A stretch of DNA of 64,000 bases, taken from Marivivens niveibacter. GTDB taxonomy: Bacteria; Pseudomonadota; Alphaproteobacteria; Rhodobacterales; Rhodobacteraceae. The DNA lies in NCBI RefSeq assembly GCF_002150005.2, contig NZ_MSPP01000001.1:372001-436000 (forward strand), in the 5' to 3' direction. Made by a program: the position numbers and the translations under genes. Under the pieces are notes generated by a model, which worked only from the letters and a program-made list of their open reading frames with translations, searched no databases and was not told the origin of the DNA. Positions 35,163 through 45,053 of this stretch are shown here, piece by piece (the first letter of the stretch is position 1; each line of letters starts with the position of its first letter).

Positions 35163-35202
35163 TTCAATTCCCGATTTGCTATTGGTCGCATCTGCAAAGG
35201 TT

Positions 35203-35242
35203 TTGACAATACTGTCAATAAAAAACTAAACTAAACTGTTTA
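35203..35242. promoter_or_regulatory. Candidate TetR operators upstream of the efflux operon
   Basis: Two perfect palindromes: TTGACA-ATAC-TGTCAA at 35203-35218 and TAAACTGTTTA at 35232-35242. They lie 40-80 bp upstream of the first fusion-protein gene and about 80 bp before the divergent hydrolase gene. The first contains a TTGACA box, so repressor binding could block RNA polymerase. Confidence 0.5.
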
Positions 35243-35322
35243 TTTTATTAATTATAACGCCTGAGGGTTGTTTGTCGCCGTGCGGCGCGCTTACCTAAGG
35301 CTGAGTATCAAAGGGGATTTCC

Positions 35323-36180
35323 ATGACCAGTTTGTATGACCCTCAAAGTTACCAAAGTTTTATGACGGCCGATAACGTGCGGATTGCCTACAAAATTTCG
35401 GGCAAAGGTTTGCCTGTTTTGGCATTGGCGGGTTTGACCCGCGATGGTCGCGACTTTGATTTTATGGCGCAGGCGTTGCCGTTTGATTGTCAGCTGATCC
35501 GTCCCGACAGCCGTGGGCGCGGGGCATCAGGCTGGGCCGATCCGACGTCCTACACGATTTTGCAAGAAACGCAGGACGTCATCGCGCTCATGGATCATTT
35601 GGGCATCGAAAAGGGCGCTATCATTGGGACCTCTCGGGGTGGTCTGATTGCGATGGTCATGGCGATGATGGTGCCCGACCGGTTGGCAGGCGTGTTTTTT
35701 AATGACATCGGGCCAGAGCTGGACCCAATCGGCCTGTCCCGCATCGATACCTATCTGGGGGTGCAGCCAAAGGCGAAAACGCTAGAGGACATGGCGGTCG
35801 CTTTGTCGAAAACGAGTGGTTTTGAGGATGTGCCGATGGATCGTTGGCGCGATCAGGCCGCGCGTCAGTTCGAACAAACATATAATGGGCTGAAGCTAAG
35901 TTATGATCCTGATTTGCGGGTCGCCTTTGAAATGGGGCAGAGCCAGCCGCAGCCAGATTTGTGGCCCATGTTCGATGCCTGTTTAGGGCGCCCATTGGCG
36001 GTTGTTCGGGGAGAAAATTCGGATCTCATGTCGGCAGACACCGTTGGAAAGATGGCTGAACGATGCCCTGATCTGGTGACTGCGATTGCGGCAGGGCGTG
36101 GGCATGTTCCGTTTTTGGACGAACCGGAATCAACTGCGGCGCTGTCGGAGTGGTTTTCGCGATTTAACGGTCAATACTGA
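35323..36180 (+). CDS. Alpha/beta hydrolase
   Basis: A 285-residue alpha/beta-hydrolase. The nucleophile elbow is GTSRGG (Ser104), the oxyanion region is LALAGLTRDGRDF, the acid is probably in RGENSDLMS, and the catalytic His in GRGHVPFLDEPES. There is no signal peptide, so it is cytoplasmic. Substrate unknown. It is divergent from the efflux operon, sharing its operator region, and its 3' end overlaps modC tail-to-tail by 17 bp. Confidence 0.9.
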   Translation: MTSLYDPQSYQSFMTADNVRIAYKISGKGLPVLALAGLTRDGRDFDFMAQALPFDCQLIRPDSRGRGASGWADPTSYTILQETQDVIALMDHLGIEKGAIIGTSRGGLIAMVMAMMVPDRLAGVFFNDIGPELDPIGLSRIDTYLGVQPKAKTLEDMAVALSKTSGFEDVPMDRWRDQAARQFEQTYNGLKLSYDPDLRVAFEMGQSQPQPDLWPMFDACLGRPLAVVRGENSDLMSADTVGKMAERCPDLVTAIAAGRGHVPFLDEPESTAALSEWFSRFNGQY

Positions 36181-37210
36181 CCGCTTTGATGACGGCGTGA
36201 ACTGTCTGCCCAACTGTTAGACCCAACGCCGTCAAAGATCGTTGGGTGATCCGCGCAAGGAACGGTGCGCCACCTGTTTCCAATTGGACCAACGCGCCTG
36301 GTCCATCGCCTTTGCGGATGGCGGTGATCGTGGCGGGCAGGGTGTTTAATGCCGAAATCCCCGACAAAGGCGCGGTAGCAATCATGACGTCTTGTGCCGC
36401 GATCCTTAGGCGCAGGTCGGTCCCAACAGGCGCATCGCAATTGGGTACGATTAAGTTGGATGCTCCAATCGACAGCACCGTTAGTCCGTCGTCATCATGG
36501 GTCACTACGCGGGCTTGCATCACTGCGCCTGCTGACCGAACGCCAGTTGGGGTGACGGTTGGATCGGATAGAACGGTTTCAGCCGAACCAGCATGGGTCA
36601 CGCGGCCTTTGTTCAGGACGACAACGGTGGTCGCGAGCCGCGCAACTTCGTTTGCGGAATGGCTGACGTATAAAATCGGTACTTTCGCATGATCGCGTAG
36701 TTTTTCGAAATAGGGCAGAATTTCGGATTTGCGGGCCTCGTCCAGCGCGGCAAGCGGTTCGTCAGCAAGAATAAGATCGGGGTTCGATAGAAGTGCGCGA
36801 CCAATCGCGACGCGTTGTGCTTCTCCGCCAGAGAGTTTCGCAGGGCGGCGGCCTAGCAGGCTATCCAATCCCAGCATATCCACCACCGCGTCAATGGGTC
36901 CTGTCGGGCGGCCATAAGTCAGGTTTTGGCGGACGGTCATATGTGGAAACAGGCGCGCGTCTTGAAAAATATACCCGATTTTTCGTTTGTTGGGCGGTGT
37001 GTTGACGCCTGTTTTGCTATCAAACAGGACGCGCCCATCCACAACAATGCGACCGTTCTGCGGTGCCAGCAGCCCAGCAACGGCGTTGATGATCGTGGTT
37101 TTGCCTGATCCAGATGCGCCGAACAGGGCTGTCACGCCTTTTGGGGCATCAAATCGGGCAGCCAGATCAAACCCATCGAAGGCGTGGCGTATGTTGATCT
37201 GTACCGTCAT
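36164..37210 (-). CDS. modC: Molybdate ABC transporter, ATP-binding protein
   Basis: A 348-residue ATPase with Walker A GASGSGKTT (about residue 30), signature LSGGEAQRVAIGRALL, Walker B LILADEPLAALDE and a C-terminal molybdate-binding TOBE domain (about 275-345). It drives molybdate uptake with ModA and ModB. Its start overlaps the modB stop by 4 bp. Confidence 0.94.
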   Translation of the reverse strand: MTVQINIRHAFDGFDLAARFDAPKGVTALFGASGSGKTTIINAVAGLLAPQNGRIVVDGRVLFDSKTGVNTPPNKRKIGYIFQDARLFPHMTVRQNLTYGRPTGPIDAVVDMLGLDSLLGRRPAKLSGGEAQRVAIGRALLSNPDLILADEPLAALDEARKSEILPYFEKLRDHAKVPILYVSHSANEVARLATTVVVLNKGRVTHAGSAETVLSDPTVTPTGVRSAGAVMQARVVTHDDDGLTVLSIGASNLIVPNCDAPVGTDLRLRIAAQDVMIATAPLSGISALNTLPATITAIRKGDGPGALVQLETGGAPFLARITQRSLTALGLTVGQTVHAVIKAVSIDR

Positions 37211-37905
37211 TGGCCGCGCACCTTTCGGGCGATGATTTTCGACAAATACTCAGACAAAATCAGTGCCGTCATTGAAATAACAATCGCGATCGCAACCAGC
37301 CGTATCGCCGAACTTTCGCCGCCGGGCACCTGCAAGAATGAATAGATCGCTGACGGTAGCGTTTGTGTCTGGCCGGGAATGTTGGAAACGAATGTGATGG
37401 TCGCGCCGAATTCGCCCATTGCTTTGGCGTAACCCAAAACCGCGCCTGCTATGATCCCAGGAAGGGCGAGAGGCAGGGTGATTGTCGCAAACACGCGGGC
37501 GTTCCCAGCGCCCAATGTACGCGCCGCATGTTCTAGTTTAGGGTCGACAGCTTCGATTGATAACCGAATGGCGCGCACCACCAGTGGAAAGGCCATGATC
37601 GCAGCAGCCAATGCCGCACCCGTCCATTGAAAGGCAAATGTGAACCCGAAAGTTTGTTCCAGAAACATCCCAACAGGTGCGCGCCGTCCAAATGTCATGA
37701 GCAGCAGATACCCAGTCACAACAGGGGGCAGGACCAACGGCAGATGGACAAGGCCGTTCAGAACCTGTTTTCCGACAAATTCCCAACGGGCCAAGGCATG
37801 GGCGACGAAAATAGCGAACGGTAAACTTAGCAGCACAGCCCAAATTGCGACGCGCAAGGATAGCGCGACGGCTTGCCATTCGGCGGGGGATAACCACTCT
37901 GCCAC
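37207..37905 (-). CDS. modB: Molybdate ABC transporter, permease
   Basis: A 232-residue membrane protein with about five helices and the ABC-coupling motif AARTLGAGNARVFATITLPLALPGIIAG. The GTG start at 37905 follows directly on the TAA of modA, with no intervening base. It forms the channel of the molybdate importer. Confidence 0.93.
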   Translation of the reverse strand: MAEWLSPAEWQAVALSLRVAIWAVLLSLPFAIFVAHALARWEFVGKQVLNGLVHLPLVLPPVVTGYLLLMTFGRRAPVGMFLEQTFGFTFAFQWTGAALAAAIMAFPLVVRAIRLSIEAVDPKLEHAARTLGAGNARVFATITLPLALPGIIAGAVLGYAKAMGEFGATITFVSNIPGQTQTLPSAIYSFLQVPGGESSAIRLVAIAIVISMTALILSEYLSKIIARKVRGQ

Positions 37906-38619
37906 TTAGTTCAGTACCTTAAATCCGTTTTCGGTAAATATGCGTGCGGCAGAGGAGCCGGTCAACGTATCGAAAAAAGCACGGCCATTTTCCGTCAGCA
38001 ACGCGGCTGGATATGTAATCGGCGGATGGCTGTTTTCCGGAAACTTTGCGACCACGGACACGTCGGGTTCTGCCGCCGCGTCGGTTGCATAGACAACGCC
38101 AAAGGGGGCTTCGCCCAAAGCGACGAGCGCTAGCGCCGCGCGCACATTATCGGTTTGCGCAACATTGGGAGCGATATCGTCCCATAGTCCAAAATGTTCA
38201 AAGGCTGCTTTGCCGTATTGGCCAGCTGGAACAGCGTTGACCAGCGCCATGGCTAGTTTTTCGTTTCCCAATAGGATCGGAAGATCTGTAATTTCAATTG
38301 GGTCTTGGTTGCCACCTGCGACGATCACCAGTTCGTTTGATAACAGGTCGATCTGCGCGATCGAATAGTCTGATGTGGCGTTCATCCATTGCATGTTGGC
38401 CGAAATGAACACATCCGCAGGGGCGCCTTGGCGGATTTGCTGTGCCAATGCGCCCGATCCAGCGTAGGATACGATAACGACATCATCGTGTGATGCATTC
38501 CACTCCGCCACGATGTCATCCAGTGCGGTTTTCAAACTCGCCGCAGCAAAAGCAACAATGTTTTCGGCAGAGGCTGGCGTTGCCAATAACGCGAATGCAA
38601 TGGAAATGGTGCGGATCAT
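37906..38619 (-). CDS. modA: Molybdate ABC transporter, periplasmic binding protein
   Basis: A 237-residue binding protein with signal peptide MIRTISIAFALLATPASA and the ModA opening ENIVAFAAASLKTALDDIVAEW. Ser residues of the molybdate site fit ASLK and YAGSGALAQQI. It starts only 7 bp after the stop of the LysR gene upstream, so the two may be co-transcribed. I see no ModE box or molybdenum-cofactor riboswitch, for which there is no room. Confidence 0.94.
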   Translation of the reverse strand: MIRTISIAFALLATPASAENIVAFAAASLKTALDDIVAEWNASHDDVVIVSYAGSGALAQQIRQGAPADVFISANMQWMNATSDYSIAQIDLLSNELVIVAGGNQDPIEITDLPILLGNEKLAMALVNAVPAGQYGKAAFEHFGLWDDIAPNVAQTDNVRAALALVALGEAPFGVVYATDAAAEPDVSVVAKFPENSHPPITYPAALLTENGRAFFDTLTGSSAARIFTENGFKVLN

Positions 38620-38626
38620 GGCCTGA

Positions 38627-39538
38627 CTATTGCGCCCCGTCGGTCTTTGGGCAACCCGCAATACCCGTTTGCACCCAATCAATAAATAACCGCGCCGTCT
38701 GCGACATGCCACCAACTGGCGTGATCATTGTGTAGTGATCCCCAGTTTCAAAATGCCGTTTCGTTGCCATAGCCAAATCACCGCGATCCAACGCTGGCTG
38801 TGCGATGATATCAGGGACAATGGCCAAACCCATCCCCGCGATGGCGGCATCTACGACCATATCGAAATGATCCATCCGCGCCCCACGCAAGGCGCGGCGT
38901 GGGTCTGTGTCGTGGCTTTTGAACCAATCTAACCATAACGTCGGGCGGGTCGATTGTTGTAATAAGGGCAGGTTCAATAGCGATTGATCGTCCAAATCCG
39001 ACCTGTCGCCTAAAATAAATGGGGCGGCTACCACAACCAATTTTTCTGGCATGATTGGTATGGTTTCAGCAAAGGGCGGTATATGCGATGTACGCATAAT
39101 CGCTATGTCGATTGTATCGGTCGAAAAGTCGACTGGCGATAGACGCGCGGTTAGGTCGATACGAATGCCGCTATGTTGTTTTAGAAACGGCGCAAGTTTT
39201 GGCAGTAACCAAGCGCGTCCAAAACTGGGTAATGCAGCGATCCTTAGCACTGTTTCACCGCCGCCAAACGCCATGATGCCGACCGCTGCGTCATCTAATG
39301 ATGCCAATATGGACTGGGCTTTGGGCAGAAATGCGTGCCCAGCAGGCGAAAGAGTCAGGCGTTTGCGTACACGTTCAAATAAAATCACGCCCAACCGTTG
39401 CTCTAGCGATGCAACACTGCGGGAGATCGCGCTTTGCGTCAGGTTCAAATTCGACGCAGCCATGGTTGTGGTGCCGTGCTGCGCGCAAGCGATAAAAGCA
39501 CGTAATTCAGGAACGGATGGCGTGTAAGATTGGCGCAT
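38627..39538 (-). CDS. LysR family regulator, probably of glutarate catabolism
   Basis: A 303-residue LysR protein of the GcvA-like branch: helix-turn-helix in ELRAFIACAQHGTTTMAASNLNLTQSAISRSVASLEQRLG, effector domain from about residue 95. I prefer ATG 39538: the alternative ATG at 39556 lies within a perfect palindrome that looks like its own operator. It is divergent from gcdH and a CoA-transferase, as GcdR regulators are, and lies directly in front of modABC on the same strand. Confidence 0.85.
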   Translation of the reverse strand: MRQSYTPSVPELRAFIACAQHGTTTMAASNLNLTQSAISRSVASLEQRLGVILFERVRKRLTLSPAGHAFLPKAQSILASLDDAAVGIMAFGGGETVLRIAALPSFGRAWLLPKLAPFLKQHSGIRIDLTARLSPVDFSTDTIDIAIMRTSHIPPFAETIPIMPEKLVVVAAPFILGDRSDLDDQSLLNLPLLQQSTRPTLWLDWFKSHDTDPRRALRGARMDHFDMVVDAAIAGMGLAIVPDIIAQPALDRGDLAMATKRHFETGDHYTMITPVGGMSQTARLFIDWVQTGIAGCPKTDGAQ

Positions 39539-39541
39539 TTC

Positions 39542-39556
39542 ATGAGTATAACTCAT
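39542..39556. promoter_or_regulatory. LysR-type operator between the regulator and gcdH
   Basis: ATGAGTATAACTCAT is a perfect 15-bp palindrome around a 3-base centre and contains the T-N11-A core of LysR boxes. It lies 3 bp upstream of the chosen LysR start and about 80 bp upstream of gcdH. Confidence 0.6.
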
Positions 39557-39638
39557 TAACTGGTGCTTTTAAATCGTTTGCTTGACCTTACGTGGCGGCG
39601 GTAGAGTCGGGCAAAATTGTTTGATAGGTAGGCACAGA

Positions 39639-40847
39639 ATGACGTTGAAACCCAAAGATGCCCCAGATCTATCCAGCTTTGACTGGGCGGACCCGTTGCG
39701 CATGGATGCGCAGCTGACCGAAGATGAACGAATGATGGCCGAATCCGCCCGCAGCTATGCGCAGGCAAAACTGCAAACGCGAGTCACGGATGCCTATCTG
39801 ACGGAAACCACGGACCCGTCGATTTTCCGCGAAATGGGGGAAATGGGGCTACTGGGCGTGACCATCCCTGAACAGTACGGCGGACTGGGCGGGTCGTATG
39901 TTGCCTACGGTCTGGTCGCGCGGGAAATCGAGCGGGTCGACAGCGGCTATCGGTCGATGATGTCCGTGCAGTCGTCGCTGGTGATGTATCCGATTTATGC
40001 CTATGGCACCGAAGAACAGCGCCAGAAATACCTGCCCAAATTGGCCAGCGGCGAATGGATCGGCTGCTTTGGCCTGACCGAACCTGACGCTGGATCGGAC
40101 CCAGCTGGCATGAATACCCGCGCTGAAAAAATCGACGGTGGCTATCGCCTGACCGGATCGAAAATGTGGATCAGCAACGCGCCGATCGCCGATGTGTTTG
40201 TCGTTTGGGCGAAATCCGATGCGCACGGCGGCAAGATCAAAGGCTTTGTTCTGGACAAAGGGACCAAAGGCCTGAGCGCGCCCAAGGTGGATAATAAACT
40301 GTCCCTACGCGCATCGATCACGGGCGAAATCGTGTTGGACGGGGTCGAGGTAGGAGAGGATGCCCTGTTGCCCAACGTGGCTGGCCTAAAGGGGCCGTTT
40401 GGCTGTTTGAATCGCGCCCGTTACGGGATCGCGTGGGGCGTTATGGGATCGGCTGAATTCTGTTGGCACGCGGCACGTCAGTACGGACTGGACCGCACGC
40501 AATTTGGCAAACCGCTTGCGCAAACGCAGCTGTTCCAGAAAAAACTTGCGGATATGCAAACGGAAATCACGCTGGGTTTGCAGGCCGCATTGCAAGTTGG
40601 CCGCCTGATGGACACGGCCCAAGCCGCGCCAGAAATGATCAGCCTGATCAAACGCAATAACTGCGGCAAGGCGCTGGATGTGGCCCGCAACGCCCGTGAT
40701 ATGCACGGCGGAAACGGGATATCGGCTGAATTCGGCGTGATCCGCCACATGGTCAATCTGGAAACCGTGAACACGTACGAAGGCACGCACGACATTCACG
40801 CGCTGATCTTGGGGCGTGCGCAAACGGGCCTTCAGGCGTTTTTCTGA
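39639..40847 (+). CDS. gcdH: Glutaryl-CoA dehydrogenase
   Basis: A 402-residue acyl-CoA dehydrogenase that oxidises and decarboxylates glutaryl-CoA to crotonyl-CoA. It shows [34 protein letters not shown], the catalytic Glu in [20 protein letters not shown], and the glutaryl-type N terminus [20 protein letters not shown]. Start 39639 has AGGTAGG upstream. The stop overlaps the CoA-transferase start as TGATG, so the pair works together in glutarate, lysine or tryptophan breakdown. Confidence 0.95.
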   Translation: MTLKPKDAPDLSSFDWADPLRMDAQLTEDERMMAESARSYAQAKLQTRVTDAYLTETTDPSIFREMGEMGLLGVTIPEQYGGLGGSYVAYGLVAREIERVDSGYRSMMSVQSSLVMYPIYAYGTEEQRQKYLPKLASGEWIGCFGLTEPDAGSDPAGMNTRAEKIDGGYRLTGSKMWISNAPIADVFVVWAKSDAHGGKIKGFVLDKGTKGLSAPKVDNKLSLRASITGEIVLDGVEVGEDALLPNVAGLKGPFGCLNRARYGIAWGVMGSAEFCWHAARQYGLDRTQFGKPLAQTQLFQKKLADMQTEITLGLQAALQVGRLMDTAQAAPEMISLIKRNNCGKALDVARNARDMHGGNGISAEFGVIRHMVNLETVNTYEGTHDIHALILGRAQTGLQAFF

Positions 40848-41905
40848 TGCATCCGCTGCAAGGTATCAAAGTTGTGGAATTGGCTCGCATCCTTGCTGGG
40901 CCATGGGCGGGGCAGACTCTCGCTGATTTGGGCGCCGACGTCATCAAGGTCGAAAGCCCAGACGGCGACGACACCCGCCGTTGGGGGCCGCCGTTCGTGG
41001 AGGATGGAACGGCGGCCTATTACCACAGCTGCAACGCCGGTAAACAGGTCGTCCGCGCCGATTTTCGTACCGAAGAGGGGCGACAAACGGTGCTAGATCT
41101 GATCCGCGGTGCCGATGTTTTGATCGAAAATTTCAAAGTTGGCGGGCTGGAAAAATACGGGTTGGATTACGACAGCCTGCGCCGCATCAACCCGCGGCTA
41201 GTCTATTGTTCTATCACAGGGTTTGGTCAGGATGGACCATACGCGGCCCGCGCGGGGTATGATTTCCTGATCCAAGGCATGGCTGGATGGATGCATCTGA
41301 CGGGCGAACCTGATGGGGCACCGCAGAAAACGGGCGTTGCCTTTGCCGATATTTTCACGGGGCTATACGCCGTGATCGGTATTCAGGCCGCATTGCATGC
41401 GCGCGAAACCACAGGGCAGGGGCAGTTTGTTGATATGGCCCTGCTGGATTGCGCGGTGGGCGTGTTGGGCAATCAGGCGATGAATTATCTGGTGTCGGGC
41501 CAATCGCCGCGCCGCATGGGGAATGCCCATCCTAATATCACGCCCTATGACGCGTTTCAGGTGTCGGATGGAGCGCTGATCGTGGCGGTTGGCAACGATG
41601 GTCAGTTCGAACGGTTTTGTGCCGTGGTCGGGTTGCCGATGGATGATCGTTTCGCCCGCAACGACGGCCGCATCACGCATCGGGCAGAGCTGAAGTCGAA
41701 AATCACCGCCCTGCTAGCCGACTGGAAACGCGATGATCTGCTGACCGCATTAGAACAGGCAACGGTGCCCGCAGGCCCCATCAATGACATTGAACAGGTG
41801 TTCAAAGATCCGCAGGTTCAGGCGCGGGGAATGCAGGTAACGCAAAACGGAATTCCGTCTGTCCGCACGCCCATCCGCCTGTCGGATACACCGCTGAGAC
41901 GTTAA
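40847..41905 (+). CDS. CaiB/BaiF family CoA-transferase, probably succinyl-CoA:glutarate CoA-transferase
   Basis: A 352-residue class III CoA-transferase: GIKVVELARILAGPWAGQTLADLGADVIKVE, DTRRWGPPF, LIENFKVGGLEKYGLDY and the catalytic Asp in GQGQFVDMALLDC. It is slightly shorter than the usual 390-400. Coupled to gcdH, it probably activates glutarate with succinyl-CoA, as human SUGCT does. Its 3' end overlaps the Nudix gene tail-to-tail by 4 bp. Confidence 0.9.
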   Translation: MHPLQGIKVVELARILAGPWAGQTLADLGADVIKVESPDGDDTRRWGPPFVEDGTAAYYHSCNAGKQVVRADFRTEEGRQTVLDLIRGADVLIENFKVGGLEKYGLDYDSLRRINPRLVYCSITGFGQDGPYAARAGYDFLIQGMAGWMHLTGEPDGAPQKTGVAFADIFTGLYAVIGIQAALHARETTGQGQFVDMALLDCAVGVLGNQAMNYLVSGQSPRRMGNAHPNITPYDAFQVSDGALIVAVGNDGQFERFCAVVGLPMDDRFARNDGRITHRAELKSKITALLADWKRDDLLTALEQATVPAGPINDIEQVFKDPQVQARGMQVTQNGIPSVRTPIRLSDTPLRR

Positions 41906-42342
41906 CGGATTATCGGCTCTAGCGGGTCATACATCGGGGCGTCATCATCGCCCCACGCAACAGCGGCCAGACTATCAGGCTTGACCCGCATCCTTGCCAT
42001 CTCGTCGCGGGTGACCCATTTGCGGTGGCTTACGATGCCTTCGGGATCGGTCCATTCGCCATGTGGATCGCCAGAGGCAATCGTGCAGCGGAAATAGATA
42101 TCCACCTGATGAAACGGCCCGTTTGGGTCGTGAAATTCGTTAATGAGGCAAGGTTTGCCGACCTTCACGATCAGTCCGGTTTCTTCGTACACTTCGCGCG
42201 ATAGGTTGGCGGGCAGGCTAGAGTGTGGTTCGGCCCCGCCGCCCGGAGCGCACCACAAATGATCGCGATTTTTCCACGCGTTTACCAACAGCAAACGGTC
42301 GTTATGTAGGATGATGGCGCGGGTCGCGATGCGTATGGACAT
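41902..42342 (-). CDS. Nudix hydrolase with altered Nudix box
   Basis: A 146-residue Nudix protein (IATRAIILHNDRLLLVNAWKNRDHLWCAPGGG). The Nudix box reads GGAEPHSSLPANLSREVYEETGL. The REVYEETG metal-binding core is intact, but the upstream Glu of G-x5-E-x7-REUxEExGU is Ser here. Hydrolysis of a nucleoside diphosphate derivative is likely, but the substrate is unknown. Confidence 0.88.
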   Translation of the reverse strand: MSIRIATRAIILHNDRLLLVNAWKNRDHLWCAPGGGAEPHSSLPANLSREVYEETGLIVKVGKPCLINEFHDPNGPFHQVDIYFRCTIASGDPHGEWTDPEGIVSHRKWVTRDEMARMRVKPDSLAAVAWGDDDAPMYDPLEPIIR

Positions 42343-42424
42343 TTTACCAGACTGGCGGGTTCGCGCCTAACGTACAAGCCTTGTTGCGATTGATTGCATG
42401 CAACCTGCGCCCTATGTGATCGGC

Positions 42425-43141
42425 ATGAAATACTTTGCCTCGGCCATTGCTCTGTTATTCGCGACCCCTGCATCGGCGGACTGTGTGGTTTTACTGCACG
42501 GGCTTGCCCGATCCGAAGTGTCATTATTCGTCATGCAAACCGTGTTGGATGCCGAAGGGTACAAAACGGTTAACCGTGGCTACCCGTCGACCAGCAAACC
42601 GATTGATGACCTGTTGCAAGACGTAACAGACGATGTCGCGGCCTGCGGGGATGATACCGTTCATTTTGTGACCCATTCGATGGGAGGTATTCTGGTGCGT
42701 GCGTGGCTGGCGCAGAACACGGTGGAAAATATGGGCCGCGTTGTGATGCTGGCTCCGCCGAACCAAGGGTCTGAATTGGTTGACGTATTTGGCGACTGGC
42801 CGCCGTTTGAATGGCTGAACGGTCCTGCGGGCGAACAGTTGGGGACAGGGGCCGATAGCGTCCCGTTGGAATTGGGCACCCCAGATTACCCCGTGGGCAT
42901 CATCGCGGGTTCCCAATCGCTGAACCCTGTTTATTCGGCCCTGATAGACGGCGAAGACGATGGCAAAGTCTCGGTCGAATCCACGAAACTTGACGGGATG
43001 ACCGATCACATCGTTCTGCCAGTTACACATACGTTCATGATGAACAACGCCGTCGTGATCGCAGAAACGGTCGCCTTTATAGAAGAGGGCGCCTTTTTCA
43101 GAGAGGCGCCCATCTTAGGTGATGATTTTATCGTGGATTAA
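42425..43141 (+). CDS. Exported lipase-like alpha/beta hydrolase
   Basis: A 238-residue protein. A signal peptide ([18 protein letters not shown]) is followed at once by [11 protein letters not shown], the oxyanion strand, then [15 protein letters not shown] with the nucleophile Ser, [10 protein letters not shown], and a C-terminal His in LPVTHTFMM. This matches small secreted or periplasmic triacylglycerol-lipase-like proteins. Start 42425 gives the signal peptide directly at the N terminus. The 3' end overlaps purK by 4 bp on the other strand. Confidence 0.85.
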   Translation: MKYFASAIALLFATPASADCVVLLHGLARSEVSLFVMQTVLDAEGYKTVNRGYPSTSKPIDDLLQDVTDDVAACGDDTVHFVTHSMGGILVRAWLAQNTVENMGRVVMLAPPNQGSELVDVFGDWPPFEWLNGPAGEQLGTGADSVPLELGTPDYPVGIIAGSQSLNPVYSALIDGEDDGKVSVESTKLDGMTDHIVLPVTHTFMMNNAVVIAETVAFIEEGAFFREAPILGDDFIVD

Positions 43142-44211
43142 TTGGCAGGGCCTGTAACGCGGTTCACGTGGCCCATTTTGCGGCCCGGTTTCGCGTCGGC
43201 TTTGCCATATAGGTGGATCGCGTCGCCCGATTTGGCGATTTCGGGAATGCCGTCTACGTCATCGCCGATCAGGTTTTCCATGACCACATTCGAATGGCGT
43301 TTGCCATCGCCCAGCGGCCAACCGGCAACAGCGCGGATGTGCTGTTCGAACTGATCCACGGTACATCCGTTCTGCGTCCAGTGACCCGAATTGTGCACGC
43401 GTGGTGCGATTTCGTTGACGATCAGGCCCTGACGGGTGACGAATAGTTCGACCCCCATAACGCCGACATAATCCAGTTTGTTCAGGATCTTACCCGCCAA
43501 CAGAACCGCATCGGCGGTTTGCATGCCGGTCAGGTTTGCAGGCACGGTGGTCGTGTCCAGTATGCCGTTTTTGTGGACGTTTTCGCCCGGATCGAAACAG
43601 CAAACTTCGCCCGTTAGACCGCGCGCTGCGATCACCGATACTTCGTGGCTGAAATCAACGAAACCTTCCAAAATGGCTGGTGCGCCCGCCATATCAGCCA
43701 AAGCGGCCTCTGCGTCATCAGGCGACATGATCCGCGCCTGACCTTTGCCATCGTACCCGAAACGGCGGGTTTTCAGGATCGCAGGCGTGCCGATTTCGGC
43801 AATCGCTTCTGCCAGATCGGTGGCGTCATCAACGGCGGCAAAAGGCGCAGTTTTCAGGCCCAGTTCGTTCAAGAACGCCTTTTCCACCAGACGGTCCTGC
43901 GACACGGCCAGAGTTTTGCGGTTCGGGCGAATTGGTTTGATGGCTTCGATCACGTCCAACGCTTCGGTCGGGATGTTTTCGAATTCATAGGTCACAACGT
44001 CGACCGACTCCGCGAATTTACGCAGGGCATCGTGGTCGTCGTAGGACGCTTGGAAATGGTAGTTCGCAACGTGGCTGGCAGGGCAGTCGCCCGCAGGTTC
44101 AAAAATGCAGGTTTTGAACCCCAGACGGGACGCCGCGACAGACAGCATACGGCCCAATTGACCGCCGCCCAGAATACCGATTGTTGCGCCGGTTGTTAGC
44201 ATATCACTCAT
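43138..44211 (-). CDS. purK: 5-(carboxyamino)imidazole ribonucleotide synthase
   Basis: A 357-residue ATP-grasp enzyme of purine synthesis that carboxylates AIR with bicarbonate and ATP. It opens [24 protein letters not shown]; the ATP-grasp core includes [19 protein letters not shown], and [14 protein letters not shown] lies near the active site. I take ATG 44211, whose ATGAGTGA overlaps the purE stop by 8 bp; ATGs at 44223 and 44202 are possible. It is coupled to purE. Confidence 0.94.
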   Translation of the reverse strand: MSDMLTTGATIGILGGGQLGRMLSVAASRLGFKTCIFEPAGDCPASHVANYHFQASYDDHDALRKFAESVDVVTYEFENIPTEALDVIEAIKPIRPNRKTLAVSQDRLVEKAFLNELGLKTAPFAAVDDATDLAEAIAEIGTPAILKTRRFGYDGKGQARIMSPDDAEAALADMAGAPAILEGFVDFSHEVSVIAARGLTGEVCCFDPGENVHKNGILDTTTVPANLTGMQTADAVLLAGKILNKLDYVGVMGVELFVTRQGLIVNEIAPRVHNSGHWTQNGCTVDQFEQHIRAVAGWPLGDGKRHSNVVMENLIGDDVDGIPEIAKSGDAIHLYGKADAKPGRKMGHVNRVTGPAN

Positions 44212-44692
44212 CGACAGGCTCATCAGCGATAGAGGCGGACAAAGCTTCGCGCCATGCGTCCAGACGGGCGGCCAAATCGGCGTCTTGTAGCGCCAGAATA
44301 CCAGCGGCCATCAGGCCCGCGTTGGATGCGCCAGCCGCACCGATTGCCATGGTGGCAACAGGGAAACCTTTGGGCATCTGAACGATGGAATACAGGCTGT
44401 CTACGCCAGATAGGGCGCGGGTTTGCACTGGCACGCCAATCACAGGCACGCGGGTTTTCGATGCCATCATGCCGGGCAAGTGGGCCGCGCCACCAGCGCC
44501 CGCGATGATCACTTGCAGGCCGCGGCCTGCTGCCTCTTTGCCGTAGGTCCACAGACGATCTGGCGTGCGGTGGGCGCTGACGATTTTCTTTTCATAAGAA
44601 ATGCCCAGCTCGTCCAGAATATCGGCGGCCAGTTTCATGGTCGGCCAATCCGATTGGCTGCCCATAATGATACCGACAGAAGGTGTGGTCAT
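44204..44692 (-). CDS. purE: N5-carboxyaminoimidazole ribonucleotide mutase
   Basis: A 162-residue class I Pur[40 protein letters not shown] and [22 protein letters not shown]. It shifts the carboxyl group from N5-CAIR to CAIR. ATG 44692 gives the normal family start. First gene of purE-purK. Confidence 0.95.
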   Translation of the reverse strand: MTTPSVGIIMGSQSDWPTMKLAADILDELGISYEKKIVSAHRTPDRLWTYGKEAAGRGLQVIIAGAGGAAHLPGMMASKTRVPVIGVPVQTRALSGVDSLYSIVQMPKGFPVATMAIGAAGASNAGLMAAGILALQDADLAARLDAWREALSASIADEPVDE

Positions 44693-44767
44693 GGCTAAAT
44701 ACCCGCAGTTAAATTGAAGCGGCACTATAGCGGCGCAGTGGTCAGGTGCAATTGCCCGACGCCCGCT

Positions 44768-44986
44768 TTAGGCGATGATATCGGGAAAAATACGGTCCTC
44801 TAGCGCGACAATTTTGTCTTTGAGGCCCAGTTTCTGTTTTTTAAGACGCCGAATGGTCAGCATATCAGCTGATCCCTTTTCTTCGAGCGCGGAAATCGCT
44901 TCGTCCAGGTCGCGGTGTTCGCGTTTCAGGACTTCGAGTTCGACCCGAAGAACTTCGGTTGTGTCCATCCGTGTGGATTTGTTCAT
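44768..44986 (-). CDS. YdcH family (DUF465) protein
   Basis: A 72-residue coiled-coil protein: RVELEVLKREHRDLDEAISAL, then MLTIRRLKKQKLGLKDKIVALEDRI. Both halves match the DUF465/YdcH pattern. Start 44986 has AGGAATT upstream; longer readings are unsupported. Function unknown; it is an abundant small protein in many proteobacteria. Confidence 0.85.
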   Translation of the reverse strand: MNKSTRMDTTEVLRVELEVLKREHRDLDEAISALEEKGSADMLTIRRLKKQKLGLKDKIVALEDRIFPDIIA

Positions 44987-45053
44987 TGGAATTCCTGGCT
45001 CGTCTTGCGCGGATACCAACCATCTTAGCAATTCCCATCGATTCCGCCTAGCC

